Shown piece by piece: positions 54,298 to 63,282 of a stretch of 64,000 nt of DNA (positions within the stretch are counted from its first letter, which is position 1; every line of letters begins with the position of its first letter). Source of the DNA: Agrobacterium tumefaciens (GTDB lineage: Bacteria > Pseudomonadota > Alphaproteobacteria > Rhizobiales > Rhizobiaceae); NCBI RefSeq assembly GCF_005221385.1, contig NZ_CP039904.1, forward strand, positions 1,104,501 to 1,168,500. Direction: 5' to 3'. Under the pieces are notes generated by a model. That model saw nothing but the letters and a program-made list of their open reading frames with translations, did no database searches and was not told the DNA's origin. The position numbers and the translations under genes were made by a program.

Positions 54298-55548
54298 TCA
54301 GCTGGTGGAGGGCATCTGCACGGCATTCTGGGGAAGCGCATAGACCTCGACCGGGGTTTCAAGGCCGCGAAGCAGCCATGGACCCAGATTTTCCAGCCTG
54401 TCCCCATTTCCCGCCATACGGACGAATTCCTCGGAAAACAGCACGTTGCGGCCGGTTTCCTTGGTCAGCGTTTCCAGCCGCGAGGCGATGTTGACGGCGG
54501 GGCCGATGACGGTGAAATCGAGGCGGGTTTTGGAGCCGATATTGCCATACATGACATCGCCAACATGCACGCCGATGCCGTAACCTAGGGGATCGTGGCC
54601 TTTCTGGCAATTGATTTCATTGAGGGCGACGAGACCCTTTTGCGCGCTGGCGATGGCTTTCAGCAGGTTTTCGCAGGCCTGCGGATCGCTCAGCGGAAAA
54701 ATCGCCAGCAGCCCATCACCCATGAATTTCAGGATCTCGCCACCGAATTCCTCGATGGGGTCGCACATGGCGTCGAAATAGCCGTTCAGGAGCTCGATCA
54801 CGTCATCGCGCGGCCAAAGGTCGGAGATATGGGTGAAATTGCGCAGGTCACAGATCAGGATCGCCGCGCCCACCGTTATGCCGCTACCGCGTGTCGTGGC
54901 GCCGTTGAGAATTTTTTCGCCAGCATGCGGACCCACGTAAGTTTCCAAAAGGGTGCGTGTCATGCGGTTTTTGAGGCGTATTTCGCTGACCAGCGCCAAA
55001 GCCGGCAGCAGGTTTTTCAGGGCGGCGATTTCGCTGTCGGAAAAACCGCCTGGCTGGTCGCTTGAGAATGTCGCGACATGGCGCTTTCCAAAAGTGTGTT
55101 CGATCGGCCAGGCGCAATAATCCGTCAGCCCTTCGGCCCGCAGCTCTTCATAGATCGTATAACCGGGTTCATCGATGTCATCGCCGTTCAGCCGGTGGCG
55201 GACTTCGGTCGCACCCTGATGGATGTCGTTGATGGGACTGTTGAGATATTCGGGCGTACTCTCCGAGCCGTAACCATAGGTGGCGATTTCGGCGGTGGGC
55301 ATACCGGCTTTCCACAGTATCCGAGCGCCAAGCCATTGCGGGTGGCGGATGCGAAAAGCGAGAACGCCCCTTGCGATGGAGATTCCGCTCTCCCGCAGTC
55401 TGCTGCAAAGCTCCACGAATATCTCGTCGATAAAACGCTCGTCCTTGGTGCCGGTGACGAGCCAGTCGAGAATTTCGGTCTTCTCTGCCGGCCACAATTC
55501 ATCCAATGCTGAAGAAACCCGTTCTTCGGTGTTAAGGCTGAGTGTCAT
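54298..55548 (-). CDS. Class III adenylate/guanylate cyclase
   Basis: 416 residues from ATG 55548; the frame is open to 55737, but upstream residues look non-native. N-terminal 200 residues are a GAF-like sensor without clear motif (DYCAWPIEHTFGKRHVATFS). The cyclase catalytic domain covers about 230-405: AAILICDLRNFTHISDLWP (metal Asp), EILKFMGDGLLAIFPL (second metal Asp), and GVHVGDVMYGNIGSKTRLDF. No membrane helix, so soluble. Rhizobia encode many such cyclases; signal unknown. Confidence 0.9.
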   Translation of the reverse strand: MTLSLNTEERVSSALDELWPAEKTEILDWLVTGTKDERFIDEIFVELCSRLRESGISIARGVLAFRIRHPQWLGARILWKAGMPTAEIATYGYGSESTPEYLNSPINDIHQGATEVRHRLNGDDIDEPGYTIYEELRAEGLTDYCAWPIEHTFGKRHVATFSSDQPGGFSDSEIAALKNLLPALALVSEIRLKNRMTRTLLETYVGPHAGEKILNGATTRGSGITVGAAILICDLRNFTHISDLWPRDDVIELLNGYFDAMCDPIEEFGGEILKFMGDGLLAIFPLSDPQACENLLKAIASAQKGLVALNEINCQKGHDPLGYGIGVHVGDVMYGNIGSKTRLDFTVIGPAVNIASRLETLTKETGRNVLFSEEFVRMAGNGDRLENLGPWLLRGLETPVEVYALPQNAVQMPSTS

Positions 55549-55780
55549 GGCAGGATTCCGGAGGTTGTTGCTGCTCTCGCACGGGCAGGGCACATGTCGA
55601 ACTTCATCGACCATGGTCGCTCGTGAACCCCATGTGGTGCCGGATAACGAAAATGTTAAGAGAGGGCTTCGGAAAATCTTCCGGAAGATATTAACGGCCT
55701 CAGGCCACGCGCGCCGCCCGGATGTTCTCTTGAACATCGTCCCCGGCGGCGCTGAGATTTTTCGTGATCGCTACGGGCGA

Positions 55781-56011
55781 TCAGATAACGGTTTCGACAG
55801 GAATATGCAGGGCGGCGGCAACGCGTCTGATACGCGATGGATCGCTGTCGGTGCCGTCTTCCAGTGCGTGGATTTCGGTGGTGGTGAGGCCGCAGGTGAC
55901 GGCAAGCTGTTCGACAGTATAGCCGGCGAGTGTGCGCGCGGTCAGGACCTTTTTGGCAAAAGGAGCATCGGTTTCGTGATCGGAATTAAGTTCTGAGACT
56001 GAAATTGTCAT
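55781..56011 (-). CDS. Small XRE-type helix-turn-helix protein
   Basis: 76 residues from ATG 56011 (the frame is open to 56149 but the family core begins here). Residues 25-70 form a Cro/C1-type HTH: LTARTLAGYTVEQLAVTCGL, then TTTEIHALEDG and RIRRVAAALHIPVETVI. There is no effector domain. Likely a small DNA-binding regulator; target unknown. Confidence 0.75.
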   Translation of the reverse strand: MTISVSELNSDHETDAPFAKKVLTARTLAGYTVEQLAVTCGLTTTEIHALEDGTDSDPSRIRRVAAALHIPVETVI

Positions 56012-56177
56012 TATTGCATCTCCCTGATGATGGACACTTAAATGCGGGCGGCAAAGAAAAGTTGCCGGGGCCGAATGCGACCGCGTTGCCGGAGAAGAAA
56101 TCGTGCTGCAACGCAGCGAGGAACATAGACGCTTCGCCCACCTACGCAATAGTTAAATTTTGTTAAGATTCGTGATC

Positions 56178-56199
56178 GCCGCATTGCTGCGGCATTTTT
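56178..56199 (+). terminator. Orphan terminator-like hairpin
   Basis: GCCGCA-TTGC-TGCGGC followed by ATTTTT on the plus strand. Both neighbours are on the minus strand, so no annotated plus-strand gene needs it. It may end a small RNA transcribed within the 257-bp gap (56012-56268). Confidence 0.4.
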
Positions 56200-56268
56200 A
56201 GTGGTGGAAACAGCCGGACGACAGGCAATTTTCCAGTTTCGGGCAGGCCGCATTTCAGAATGCCACGC

Positions 56269-57384
56269 TTAAAGCATGCCCCAGGCGCGAAAACGGCCGC
56301 GACCCGTAACTTCACGCAATTCCAGCTGATTGGCGAGCCCGATTGCGCCCTGGGGCGTGGTGCCGAGTTCCTTGACGATCATCGCCGCCGAAACCACCGG
56401 CCGGGAAACCACCAGCTCCACCAGTTCCGGCAAACGTGAGGATGAGCGCCGGCCGGTCAGCTTGCGCATCATGCGATCCCGCGCGTGGGTCAGCCGGTCA
56501 TGTTCTTTCAAACTGGTCTGCGCCGCCTCGTAAAAACTGTCCAGAAGGGCGAGCAGCCGCTGTGTCTGGTTTCTGGCGTGTCGGCGCTCGCGCGGAACGG
56601 CGCGAAGGCCAGTGCTCAGTGCCGGCAGGTGATCGGGCGTCACGGCCCCCTCACGCAGAAAGGCGGCGGCCAGAAGCCGGCCGAGCCAGGGGCTGCGCTG
56701 CAACACCTCGATCATGTTCCAGGCGTCGAGCAGAATGGCGGTGCGAAGGATGGCCGGCAGTTCCGCCGTCCTTGCGTGCAGTTCCAGCCATTCTTTCAGT
56801 CGTTCGTCCTCGTCCCAGTCAGGCTCATTGATGATCGGATGGCCTTCCTGCCGCTGGTTCATGGGCGTGGGCATGTTACCGGCGGTAATCGCCTCAAGTG
56901 TCGCGGAGCTTCGCGCCAGCAGCGCATCCAGTTCGGAAAAAGCCCCGTCCAGCAGCGCTTCCCCAGCCGTCTCGCTCTCGTCGCTGCGGGCATGATCCCC
57001 GGTTTCCCTGGGAAGTGACACCTCGTCGGCTGCAAGTGTGGCTCTGCCCCGCAATCTGGAAAGGCCAGGGGCGGTGAGGGCCCAGCCGGCGGCATTGGAA
57101 AAGATCAGCCGCCTTGACCGCAAGATTCGGTGCGCCGCCGTCATTTCGTGGGTAGGCGCGCGCACGTCCATATGAGCGTCATGCAGGACCAGATCTTCCA
57201 TATGGACGAGTTCGCCGTCGACCCACATGGAGGAAATCGCATCGGTGAAATCCTGCCTTTCGATGAAGCCGTGTTTCATCGGTGAGCGGCTGATCCTTTC
57301 ATCCAGCCGCGCAAGCGCTTCGCCCGCACGGGCGGCGGCGATGAGAAGCTTTTCGATCTGGATGTCCGATATATCATAAATCAT
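56269..57384 (-). CDS. RHE_PE00001-like protein (DUF1612 plus HTH)
   Basis: 371 residues. The N-terminal half (residues 1-130, IYDISDIQIEKLLIAAARAG, then FIERQDFTDAISSMWVDGELVHMEDLVLHDAHMDV, given in part) and the middle DUF1612-like region (WLGRLLAAAFLREGAVTPDHLP) match a family frequent on rhizobial plasmids. The last 60 residues are a winged HTH (PVVSAAMIVKELGTTPQGAI). Probably DNA-binding; the Fic-like helical look of the N-terminus is only an impression. Function unknown. Confidence 0.75.
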   Translation of the reverse strand: MIYDISDIQIEKLLIAAARAGEALARLDERISRSPMKHGFIERQDFTDAISSMWVDGELVHMEDLVLHDAHMDVRAPTHEMTAAHRILRSRRLIFSNAAGWALTAPGLSRLRGRATLAADEVSLPRETGDHARSDESETAGEALLDGAFSELDALLARSSATLEAITAGNMPTPMNQRQEGHPIINEPDWDEDERLKEWLELHARTAELPAILRTAILLDAWNMIEVLQRSPWLGRLLAAAFLREGAVTPDHLPALSTGLRAVPRERRHARNQTQRLLALLDSFYEAAQTSLKEHDRLTHARDRMMRKLTGRRSSSRLPELVELVVSRPVVSAAMIVKELGTTPQGAIGLANQLELREVTGRGRFRAWGML

Positions 57385-57543
57385 TGATATTTTTTAGTTT
57401 GAGCGCGCGCGGCTTACAAGACGGATTGCAATGGCCCGGTTCCACTTTTGCCGGTATCATCACCGAAGATCCTACTGCGCGGACCGGTATGGAGGGCCGG
57501 GATTCCCAGCGATGCAGGTCACTTGTGACGCTTCTACCGCATT

Positions 57544-57576
57544 GTTGCGATGCAGCATAAGCTTGCGCATTGCAAC
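57544..57576. promoter_or_regulatory. Inverted repeat upstream of kgtP
   Basis: GTTGCGATGC (57544-57553) and GCATTGCAAC (57567-57576) are inverted repeats with one mismatch, 93 bp before the transporter start. Candidate operator or promoter element; regulator unknown. Confidence 0.4.
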
Positions 57577-57668
57577 ATGACGGGTATATACCCCCGCCAA
57601 GAGCGACAAATTATCACACCTTCCGTTCGCCCTTCCATCTCCAGACGAAGATGAATTGGAGTCAACCC

Positions 57669-58985
57669 GTGAATATTATGGCAAATGGTCCCGCCACCGC
57701 GCCGGATCAGAAAACCCGTTTGAAATCCATTATCGGCGGATCGGCGGGCAATCTCGTTGAATGGTACGACTGGTATGTGTATTCGGCCTTCACCCTTTAT
57801 TTCGCACCGGTGTTCTTCCCTTCCGGAAACCAGACCGCCGAACTCTTGAGCGCAGCCGCCGTTTTTGCCGTCGGATTTCTGATGCGGCCGATCGGGGCCT
57901 GGTTTATGGGCACCTATGCCGACCGCAAGGGCCGCAAGGCCGGCCTGACCTTGTCCGTTACGCTGATGTGTCTCGGTTCTCTGCTGATCGCGATTACGCC
58001 TGGCCATGAGACGATCGGCATCGCCGCACCTGCCATTCTGGTTTTCGCCCGCCTTCTGCAGGGCATCAGCGTTGGCGGTGAATATGGCGCCAGCGCTACC
58101 TATCTCAGTGAAATGGCCGGCAAGAGCCGTCGCGGCTTCTTCTCGAGCTTCCAGTATGTAACGCTGATCTCCGGTCAGCTTCTGGCGCTGGCGGTGCTTC
58201 TGGTGCTGCAGCGGGTGCTGACGCCGGCACAGCTTGGCGACTGGGGTTGGCGTATTCCCTTCTTCATCGGCGGCATTCTGGCGATTGCGGTGTTTTATAT
58301 CCGTCGTGGCCTTGCCGAAACGCAGTCCTTCGAAAATGCCAAGGCCGGTGGTGATGCCGACAAGCCGAAATCCAGCGGATGGGCGCTGTTCAAGCACTAT
58401 CCGCGGGAAGCGCTGATGGTCATGGCGCTGACATCAGGCGGCACGCTCGCCTTTTACGCTTACACGACCTATCTGCAGAAATTCCTCGTCAACACCTCGG
58501 GTTTCAGCAAGGAAAGTGCGACCGAAATTACCACGGCGGCGCTTTTCGTCTTCATGCTGTGCCAGCCGCTTGCCGGTGCGCTGTCCGACAAGGTCGGCCG
58601 CAAACCGCTGATGGTGGGCTTTGGCATTCTCGGCACGCTGTTTACCTACATCATCTTCACCACGCTGGCGACGACGACCGATCCGATCATGGCTTTCGCC
58701 CTCGTTCTGGTCGGCCTGCTGATCGTTACCGGCTACACCTCCATCAATGCGGTGGTGAAGGCGGAAATGTTCCCGGCCCATATCCGCGCGCTCGGCGTGG
58801 CGCTGCCCTATGCGCTGGCGAACACCATTTTTGGTGGAACGGCAGAGTTCGTGGCTTTGAAGTTCAAGCAGATCGGCCATGAAAACTGGTTCTTCTGGTA
58901 TGTGACGATCATGATTGCACTGTCGCTGGTGGTCTATGTGAAGATGCGCGATACGCGCGATCACAGCCATATCCACGAGGATTGA
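57669..58985 (+). CDS. kgtP: MFS metabolite:H+ symporter (KgtP-like)
   Basis: 438 residues from GTG 57669, chosen because TTGGAG lies 7 bases upstream; ATG 57651 and 57678 are alternatives. Twelve helices. Motifs: GNLVEWYDWYVYSAFTLYFA, RPIGAWFMGTYADRKGRKAG, GGEYGASATYLSEMA, DKVGRKPLM, all typical of the MHS family with 2-oxoglutarate permease KgtP. Imports a dicarboxylate (likely 2-oxoglutarate). Ends at a strong bidirectional terminator. Confidence 0.88.
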   Translation: MNIMANGPATAPDQKTRLKSIIGGSAGNLVEWYDWYVYSAFTLYFAPVFFPSGNQTAELLSAAAVFAVGFLMRPIGAWFMGTYADRKGRKAGLTLSVTLMCLGSLLIAITPGHETIGIAAPAILVFARLLQGISVGGEYGASATYLSEMAGKSRRGFFSSFQYVTLISGQLLALAVLLVLQRVLTPAQLGDWGWRIPFFIGGILAIAVFYIRRGLAETQSFENAKAGGDADKPKSSGWALFKHYPREALMVMALTSGGTLAFYAYTTYLQKFLVNTSGFSKESATEITTAALFVFMLCQPLAGALSDKVGRKPLMVGFGILGTLFTYIIFTTLATTTDPIMAFALVLVGLLIVTGYTSINAVVKAEMFPAHIRALGVALPYALANTIFGGTAEFVALKFKQIGHENWFFWYVTIMIALSLVVYVKMRDTRDHSHIHED

Positions 58986-59003
58986 GCGATACATCCAGAC
59001 GAC

Positions 59004-59032
59004 AAAAGCCCCGTCCTTCTGACGGGGCTTTT
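59004..59032. terminator. Bidirectional rho-independent terminator
   Basis: AAAAGCCCCGTC and GACGGGGCTTTT are perfect 12-base arms around CTTCT. It serves kgtP and the convergent histidine kinase gene. Confidence 0.92.
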
Positions 59033-59045
59033 GCTTTCAGTACCT

Positions 59046-60440
59046 TCAGGCAATTTCGACGGGAAGAACCACACGGGCCTCGAAGCCGTCTTGCCGGCCG
59101 GGTGCCGGTGAAGAAAGCACCAATTCGCCGCCGGTCTGCTCCACCAGGCTTTTGACGATCGCAAGGCCAAGTCCGGTGCCATCCGCCTTGGTCGGGCCTC
59201 GGGCAAAACGGGTCGTCAGTTTGGGCAACAGCGCCCTGTCGATTGCCGGTCCGGAATTGATGATGCGGACCGTGCCGTCCTGTTCGGCGAAAACCTGCAC
59301 CGGGCTTCCCGCCGGGCTGTGGATCAGGGCGTTTTCGAGAAGGTTTCGAACGATGATGCCGAAGGCGTCCGCGCCTATCCTGCAGGGCAGGCCGTCCTCA
59401 CAGTGATTGGTGAAGCGGATGCGGGATTTGCCTATCGCCGTTCTCACCATGTCATCGATGACGAGTTCGAGAATGGGGATGACGTCATTCGCCGTATCGG
59501 TCACGCCGATCCTTGCTTCGGCCCGCGACATCTGCAGCAGCTTTTCGGCGAGATGGCCAAGGTGTTGCAGGGATTTTTCGATATTCTCGACGCGCGGCGC
59601 AAGTTCCGGCGGAATATCGGCATGCAGCCGCTGCGCCTGCGCCAGCGCGCCGGCAATTGGCGTGCGCAATTCGTGGGCGCTGTTGGCGGTGAATTCCCGC
59701 TCCGCCTCGATTGCCGATCGCAGCCGCCCAAGCAGCAGATTGACCGAACGGGCGATGGGATGCAGTTCACCGGGAAAAGGCTGTGTTTCGAGCGGCGCAA
59801 GATTGCCGCCATCCTTTTTGCCGATCTCGTCGCGCAGGGTCTGTATCGGTTGCAGGGTCCTGCGCACCACCACGATGACGGCGAAGATGCTGGCGGGAAT
59901 GAGGATGAGTACGGGCAAAAGCAGCGCGCTGCCCGCTTCCTCGATCGCCTCGCGCCGGTTGGCGAAGGCATCGGCGACCTGCAGGAAATAATTACCGTCC
60001 GGCGTTACAGCCGTGTAGATGCGCTGCGTCGCTGTTTCAGAAAAACCGGGGTCGAGTGAGACTTCGAAAGGCTCCGTCGAACTGTCATGCGAATGCAGAA
60101 CGACCTGTCCTTCGCGGTCGCGCACCTGATAGGTCAGATATTCCGCGCCTTCCGCCGAAGGGTTGAGCTTGCGGGAGGCGGGGGCCGTGTTGTTTTCCCT
60201 GAGATCGTCGGCCAGAAGCGGCAGCAGCCTTTCGGCGGTCTCCTGCACGCCGGCATCGAAAATCTCGGCAAATTCGTCCTGCATCACCATGACGCCCAGC
60301 CCGCAGGCGAGGAGCCAGGATATGGCGACGACGCTGGTCAACGCCGTCACGAGCTTGCGGGTCATGCTGGTCGGTCTGGCCATTTCTGCCTGCTTGTTGT
60401 TTGCTTGCTTGCCGTCTGGCCTTTCTGCCGTCTGGCTCAC
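59046..60440 (-). CDS. Sensor histidine kinase (PmrB/QseC-like)
   Basis: 464 residues starting at GTG 60440 in a four-base overlap with the regulator. Two membrane helices (about residues 29-53 and 172-192) enclose a periplasmic sensor of about 118 residues. HAMP-like linker, phospho-acceptor His in NSAHELRTPIAGALAQAQ, N box LLENALIHSP, and GTGLGLAIVKSLVEQ. Partner of the regulator at 60437; with eptA upstream on the same strand it resembles the eptA-pmrAB module. Confidence 0.93.
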   Translation of the reverse strand: MSQTAERPDGKQANNKQAEMARPTSMTRKLVTALTSVVAISWLLACGLGVMVMQDEFAEIFDAGVQETAERLLPLLADDLRENNTAPASRKLNPSAEGAEYLTYQVRDREGQVVLHSHDSSTEPFEVSLDPGFSETATQRIYTAVTPDGNYFLQVADAFANRREAIEEAGSALLLPVLILIPASIFAVIVVVRRTLQPIQTLRDEIGKKDGGNLAPLETQPFPGELHPIARSVNLLLGRLRSAIEAEREFTANSAHELRTPIAGALAQAQRLHADIPPELAPRVENIEKSLQHLGHLAEKLLQMSRAEARIGVTDTANDVIPILELVIDDMVRTAIGKSRIRFTNHCEDGLPCRIGADAFGIIVRNLLENALIHSPAGSPVQVFAEQDGTVRIINSGPAIDRALLPKLTTRFARGPTKADGTGLGLAIVKSLVEQTGGELVLSSPAPGRQDGFEARVVLPVEIA

Positions 60441-61090
60441 TTGATCGTGTAGCCGACGCCGCGCACGGTCTCGACGCGGTCATGGCCGATTTTCTTGCGC
60501 AGCCGGCTGATATAGACCTCGACCGTGTTGCTTTCTATTTCCGCACCGAATTCGTAAAGCGTATCGTGCAGCTGGGCTTTCGAGACCACGGCGCCGGGAT
60601 GTTCGACCAGCTTTTCCAGCACGGCCCATTCGCGGGCGCTGAGCGTCTGCGCCGTTCCATCGACCGTGATATTGCGCGCCACCTGGTTGATCTCGATGCC
60701 GGGCAGGCGGATGACGGGCGCCGAGCGACCCTCGTAACGGCGCGAGACCGCCAGCATGCGCGCCGAAAGCTCATCGAGGTCGAAAGGCTTGACCAGATAG
60801 TCGTCCGCCCCGGCATTCAGCCCGGCAATCCGGTCGGAAACCTGATCATGTGCCGTCAGGATGATCACCGGTGTAGCGTCATCGCGCTTGCGCAGCGCTT
60901 GCAGAAGGGTGATGCCTTCGCCATCCGGCAGGCGCATGTCGAGCAGGATCAGGCCATAAGCCATGGTCAGCGTTGCCGCCATGGCGTCGCCCAACGTCTT
61001 GAACCAGTCAACAGCATGGCCGGCCGCTGCGACATGGTCCCGCAACGCTTCTCCAAGCACATGATCGTCTTCAACAAGCAGAACCCGCAA
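60437..61090 (-). CDS. OmpR-family response regulator (PmrA/QseB-like)
   Basis: 217 residues. Receiver: MRVLLVEDDHVLGEAL (acidic pocket), LILLDMRLPDGEG (phospho-Asp), LVKPFDLDEL (Lys). Winged helix: LSAREWAVLEKLVEHPGAVV and SNTVEVYISRLRKKIG. Lies 66 bp after eptA. Likely controls eptA and lipid A modification; the direct repeat at 62938 is a possible target. Confidence 0.93.
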   Translation of the reverse strand: MRVLLVEDDHVLGEALRDHVAAAGHAVDWFKTLGDAMAATLTMAYGLILLDMRLPDGEGITLLQALRKRDDATPVIILTAHDQVSDRIAGLNAGADDYLVKPFDLDELSARMLAVSRRYEGRSAPVIRLPGIEINQVARNITVDGTAQTLSAREWAVLEKLVEHPGAVVSKAQLHDTLYEFGAEIESNTVEVYISRLRKKIGHDRVETVRGVGYTIK

Positions 61091-61156
61091 GACAGCTCCC
61101 TTTATCGCGTCGTCCTGCGTATCGCTTTCACGGGATAAGCGTCAAGCACTGTCTGT

Positions 61157-62824
61157 TCAGCTGTTCTGGCGCTGGGTGCAGCCGCCAAACACATCCAGCG
61201 AGGGATCGTAGACGGAAGTGGAGACATTCATCATGCCAAGAATGCTGTGGAAATAATTGTCGTGGGAGCGTCCACCCTCTGCGGCACTTTTTGCAAGGCA
61301 GGCCCGGTTGAGCCCCATGGATTTGGCGAAGTCATCGTCGAACCAGACGAGAAACGGCACATGGGTCTGCTGGTCGGGGGCGAGCAGATAGGGTGCGCCA
61401 TGCAGGTAGACGCCGTTCTCGCCAAGCGATTCGCCGTGGTCCGACGCATAGATCATGCCGGTTGCCAGCTTGTCGGAGCGTGCTTTCAGTTTGTCGATCA
61501 CTGTCGAGAGGAAATGGTCGGTGTAGAGAAGCGTGTTGTCATAGGAATTGACGATCTCGGCATCGCTGCAATTGCCGAGCTCGGCGGTGCGGCAATCCGG
61601 GGTGAATTTGCGGAATTCGTCGGTATAGCGCAGATAATAGGTCGGTCCGTGGCTACCCATCTGGTGCAGCACGATGACGCTATCCTTCGTGACGTTGTTG
61701 AGCCAGGCGTCGAGCTTGTCGAAGAAGATATCGTCGCGGCATTCTCCGCCGGTGCAGAAGCGGCTGTCATTCGTGGAGGGCAGGTCGAAATAGGGGATAC
61801 GGTCGGCGACATTCTTGCTGCCGGTGTTGTTGTCCAGCCATGTCGCACTGACACCGGCGTGGACGAGGACGTCCATGACGTTTTCATTCGCGAGTGCCTT
61901 GCTATGGCTATATTGCGAACGGGGGAATTTCGAGAACATGCAGGGAATGGACATCGCCGTCGCGGTGCCGCAGCTGGTCGTGTTGGGGAAATAGATCACG
62001 TCGCGCTTGGCCAGTTCCGGATTGGTGTCGCGCCCATAGCCGTTCAGGGAAAAATTCGCGGCGCGAGCGGTCTCACCCGCAACGATGACGGTGATGCGCG
62101 GCTTATGGACACCTCCAGCTGCGGGAAGAACCTTAGCGTCCTTACCGATTGGGCTGACCTGTATTTCGGCTTCCTGGCCGGCCTGCGTGAAATAATGGAC
62201 GGCGGACATCATCGGCGACAAGGGGTTGACGCTTTTGACGATATCCTTGTGCTGACGGATGGCTGTGGTGAATGTCTTTGAATTCGCAAAACTGATGATG
62301 CCGACGATGCCGAGGCACACCAGGATGCTGATGGTGTTCCACAAAAGCTTGTCGAGGATAGGCCGATGCCGAACGCGGATGGCGGCGATGACGATGGACG
62401 GTACCAGTCCGTAAATCGCCATGTGCCAGACAAAGCCGGGGGTGATCAGATTGCCCGCTTCCGCCTGCGTGGTTTCCATGGCGTTGCGGATCATGTCGCT
62501 GTCGATGACGACGCCGTAACGGTCCATGAACCAGGAGGCGGCGGCGGCCGCAAATATGACGAAGACCAGAAACGGCTTGATGAGATATTTGGCGGAAAAA
62601 ATGGTGATGAGGGCGCCGAAAAGCGCCGCCATGGCGACATAAAGCGCAACGATGGCAACCGGATAAGCGGAAAGATAGGTGTGAACCTTCGACCAGAATG
62701 TCTGGTTCATGAAAAACAGCAGATAGGCCGCCGTCAGCAGGCTGAGCGGCACGCTGCCGATTTCCGGACGATACGATTCAAATCCTGTCGCTTTCGCGGT
62801 AAAAAGAGCCAATGCTAGGTCCAC
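61157..62824 (-). CDS. eptA: Lipid A phosphoethanolamine transferase EptA
   Basis: 555 residues, GTG start at 62824 (no clear ribosome site). Five membrane helices in residues 25-170, then a periplasmic sulfatase-like domain: VIVAGETARAANFSLNGYGR (metal Glu), TSCGTATAMSIPCMFSKFPR with the phospho-acceptor Thr, and IYASDHGESLGENGVYLHGA (metal Asp, His). Cys pairs (CTGGEC and others) fit the EptA disulfides. Transfers phosphoethanolamine to lipid A, giving resistance to polymyxin-like peptides. Heads a probable operon with the PmrAB-like genes. Confidence 0.94.
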   Translation of the reverse strand: MDLALALFTAKATGFESYRPEIGSVPLSLLTAAYLLFFMNQTFWSKVHTYLSAYPVAIVALYVAMAALFGALITIFSAKYLIKPFLVFVIFAAAAASWFMDRYGVVIDSDMIRNAMETTQAEAGNLITPGFVWHMAIYGLVPSIVIAAIRVRHRPILDKLLWNTISILVCLGIVGIISFANSKTFTTAIRQHKDIVKSVNPLSPMMSAVHYFTQAGQEAEIQVSPIGKDAKVLPAAGGVHKPRITVIVAGETARAANFSLNGYGRDTNPELAKRDVIYFPNTTSCGTATAMSIPCMFSKFPRSQYSHSKALANENVMDVLVHAGVSATWLDNNTGSKNVADRIPYFDLPSTNDSRFCTGGECRDDIFFDKLDAWLNNVTKDSVIVLHQMGSHGPTYYLRYTDEFRKFTPDCRTAELGNCSDAEIVNSYDNTLLYTDHFLSTVIDKLKARSDKLATGMIYASDHGESLGENGVYLHGAPYLLAPDQQTHVPFLVWFDDDFAKSMGLNRACLAKSAAEGGRSHDNYFHSILGMMNVSTSVYDPSLDVFGGCTQRQNS

Positions 62825-62921
62825 CAGTTTTTAAATATGCCGGCGGTGGCGGAAAACGAGCAAAACGTCCCGTTCACGCTGCCGCATGGGCCGATTGATG
62901 GCGGATGCGTTATTTAGCTGA

Positions 62922-63254
62922 CATCAACCTGAAAGCTTTGTCATGAAATTGTCATATGAAGGCTCTCACGGCCGGAGAAGCTACACCTTCGCGGAGAATA
63001 CGGCGCTTGAAGGCTTCGGGATCGGCGGCGGCGTCCGTTATGTCGGAAAGCGCTATGGCGATGCCGCCAATACCTTCGAGATGAAGGGTCTCGCCCTGTT
63101 TGATCTCTGTGTGCATGACGAGAAGAACGGCTATCGCGCCTCGCTTATGGTACAAAACTTGACTGATAAAGAATATATTTCTAGTTGCTCCACTTTCGGA
63201 TGCTATTACGGTGACGGAAGAACGGTCATGGGCAAGCTGACCTATCGTTGGTGA
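62922..63254 (+). pseudogene. TonB-dependent siderophore receptor, C-terminal remnant
   Basis: About 110 residues after a TGA at 62919, ATG at 62943. The sequence is the last strands of a FhuA/FoxA-type receptor: FGIGGGVRYVGKRYGDAANT, LMVQNLTDKEYISSCSTFGC and the end TVMGKLTYRW with the terminal aromatic needed for outer-membrane insertion. The plug, TonB box and most of the barrel (about 600 residues) are missing; upstream lies the divergent eptA. It seems a truncated remnant next to an intact binding-protein gene. Confidence 0.75.
62938..62955. promoter_or_regulatory. Direct repeat upstream of eptA
   Basis: TTGTCAT at 62938-62944 and again at 62949-62955, an 11-base period, about one helical turn, as in OmpR-family regulator boxes. 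It lies 114 bp upstream of the eptA start, and overlaps the start of the TonB receptor remnant. Confidence 0.4.
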
Positions 63255-63282
63255 CGCCATTATCAAGTGAAGCAGCAGGGGC

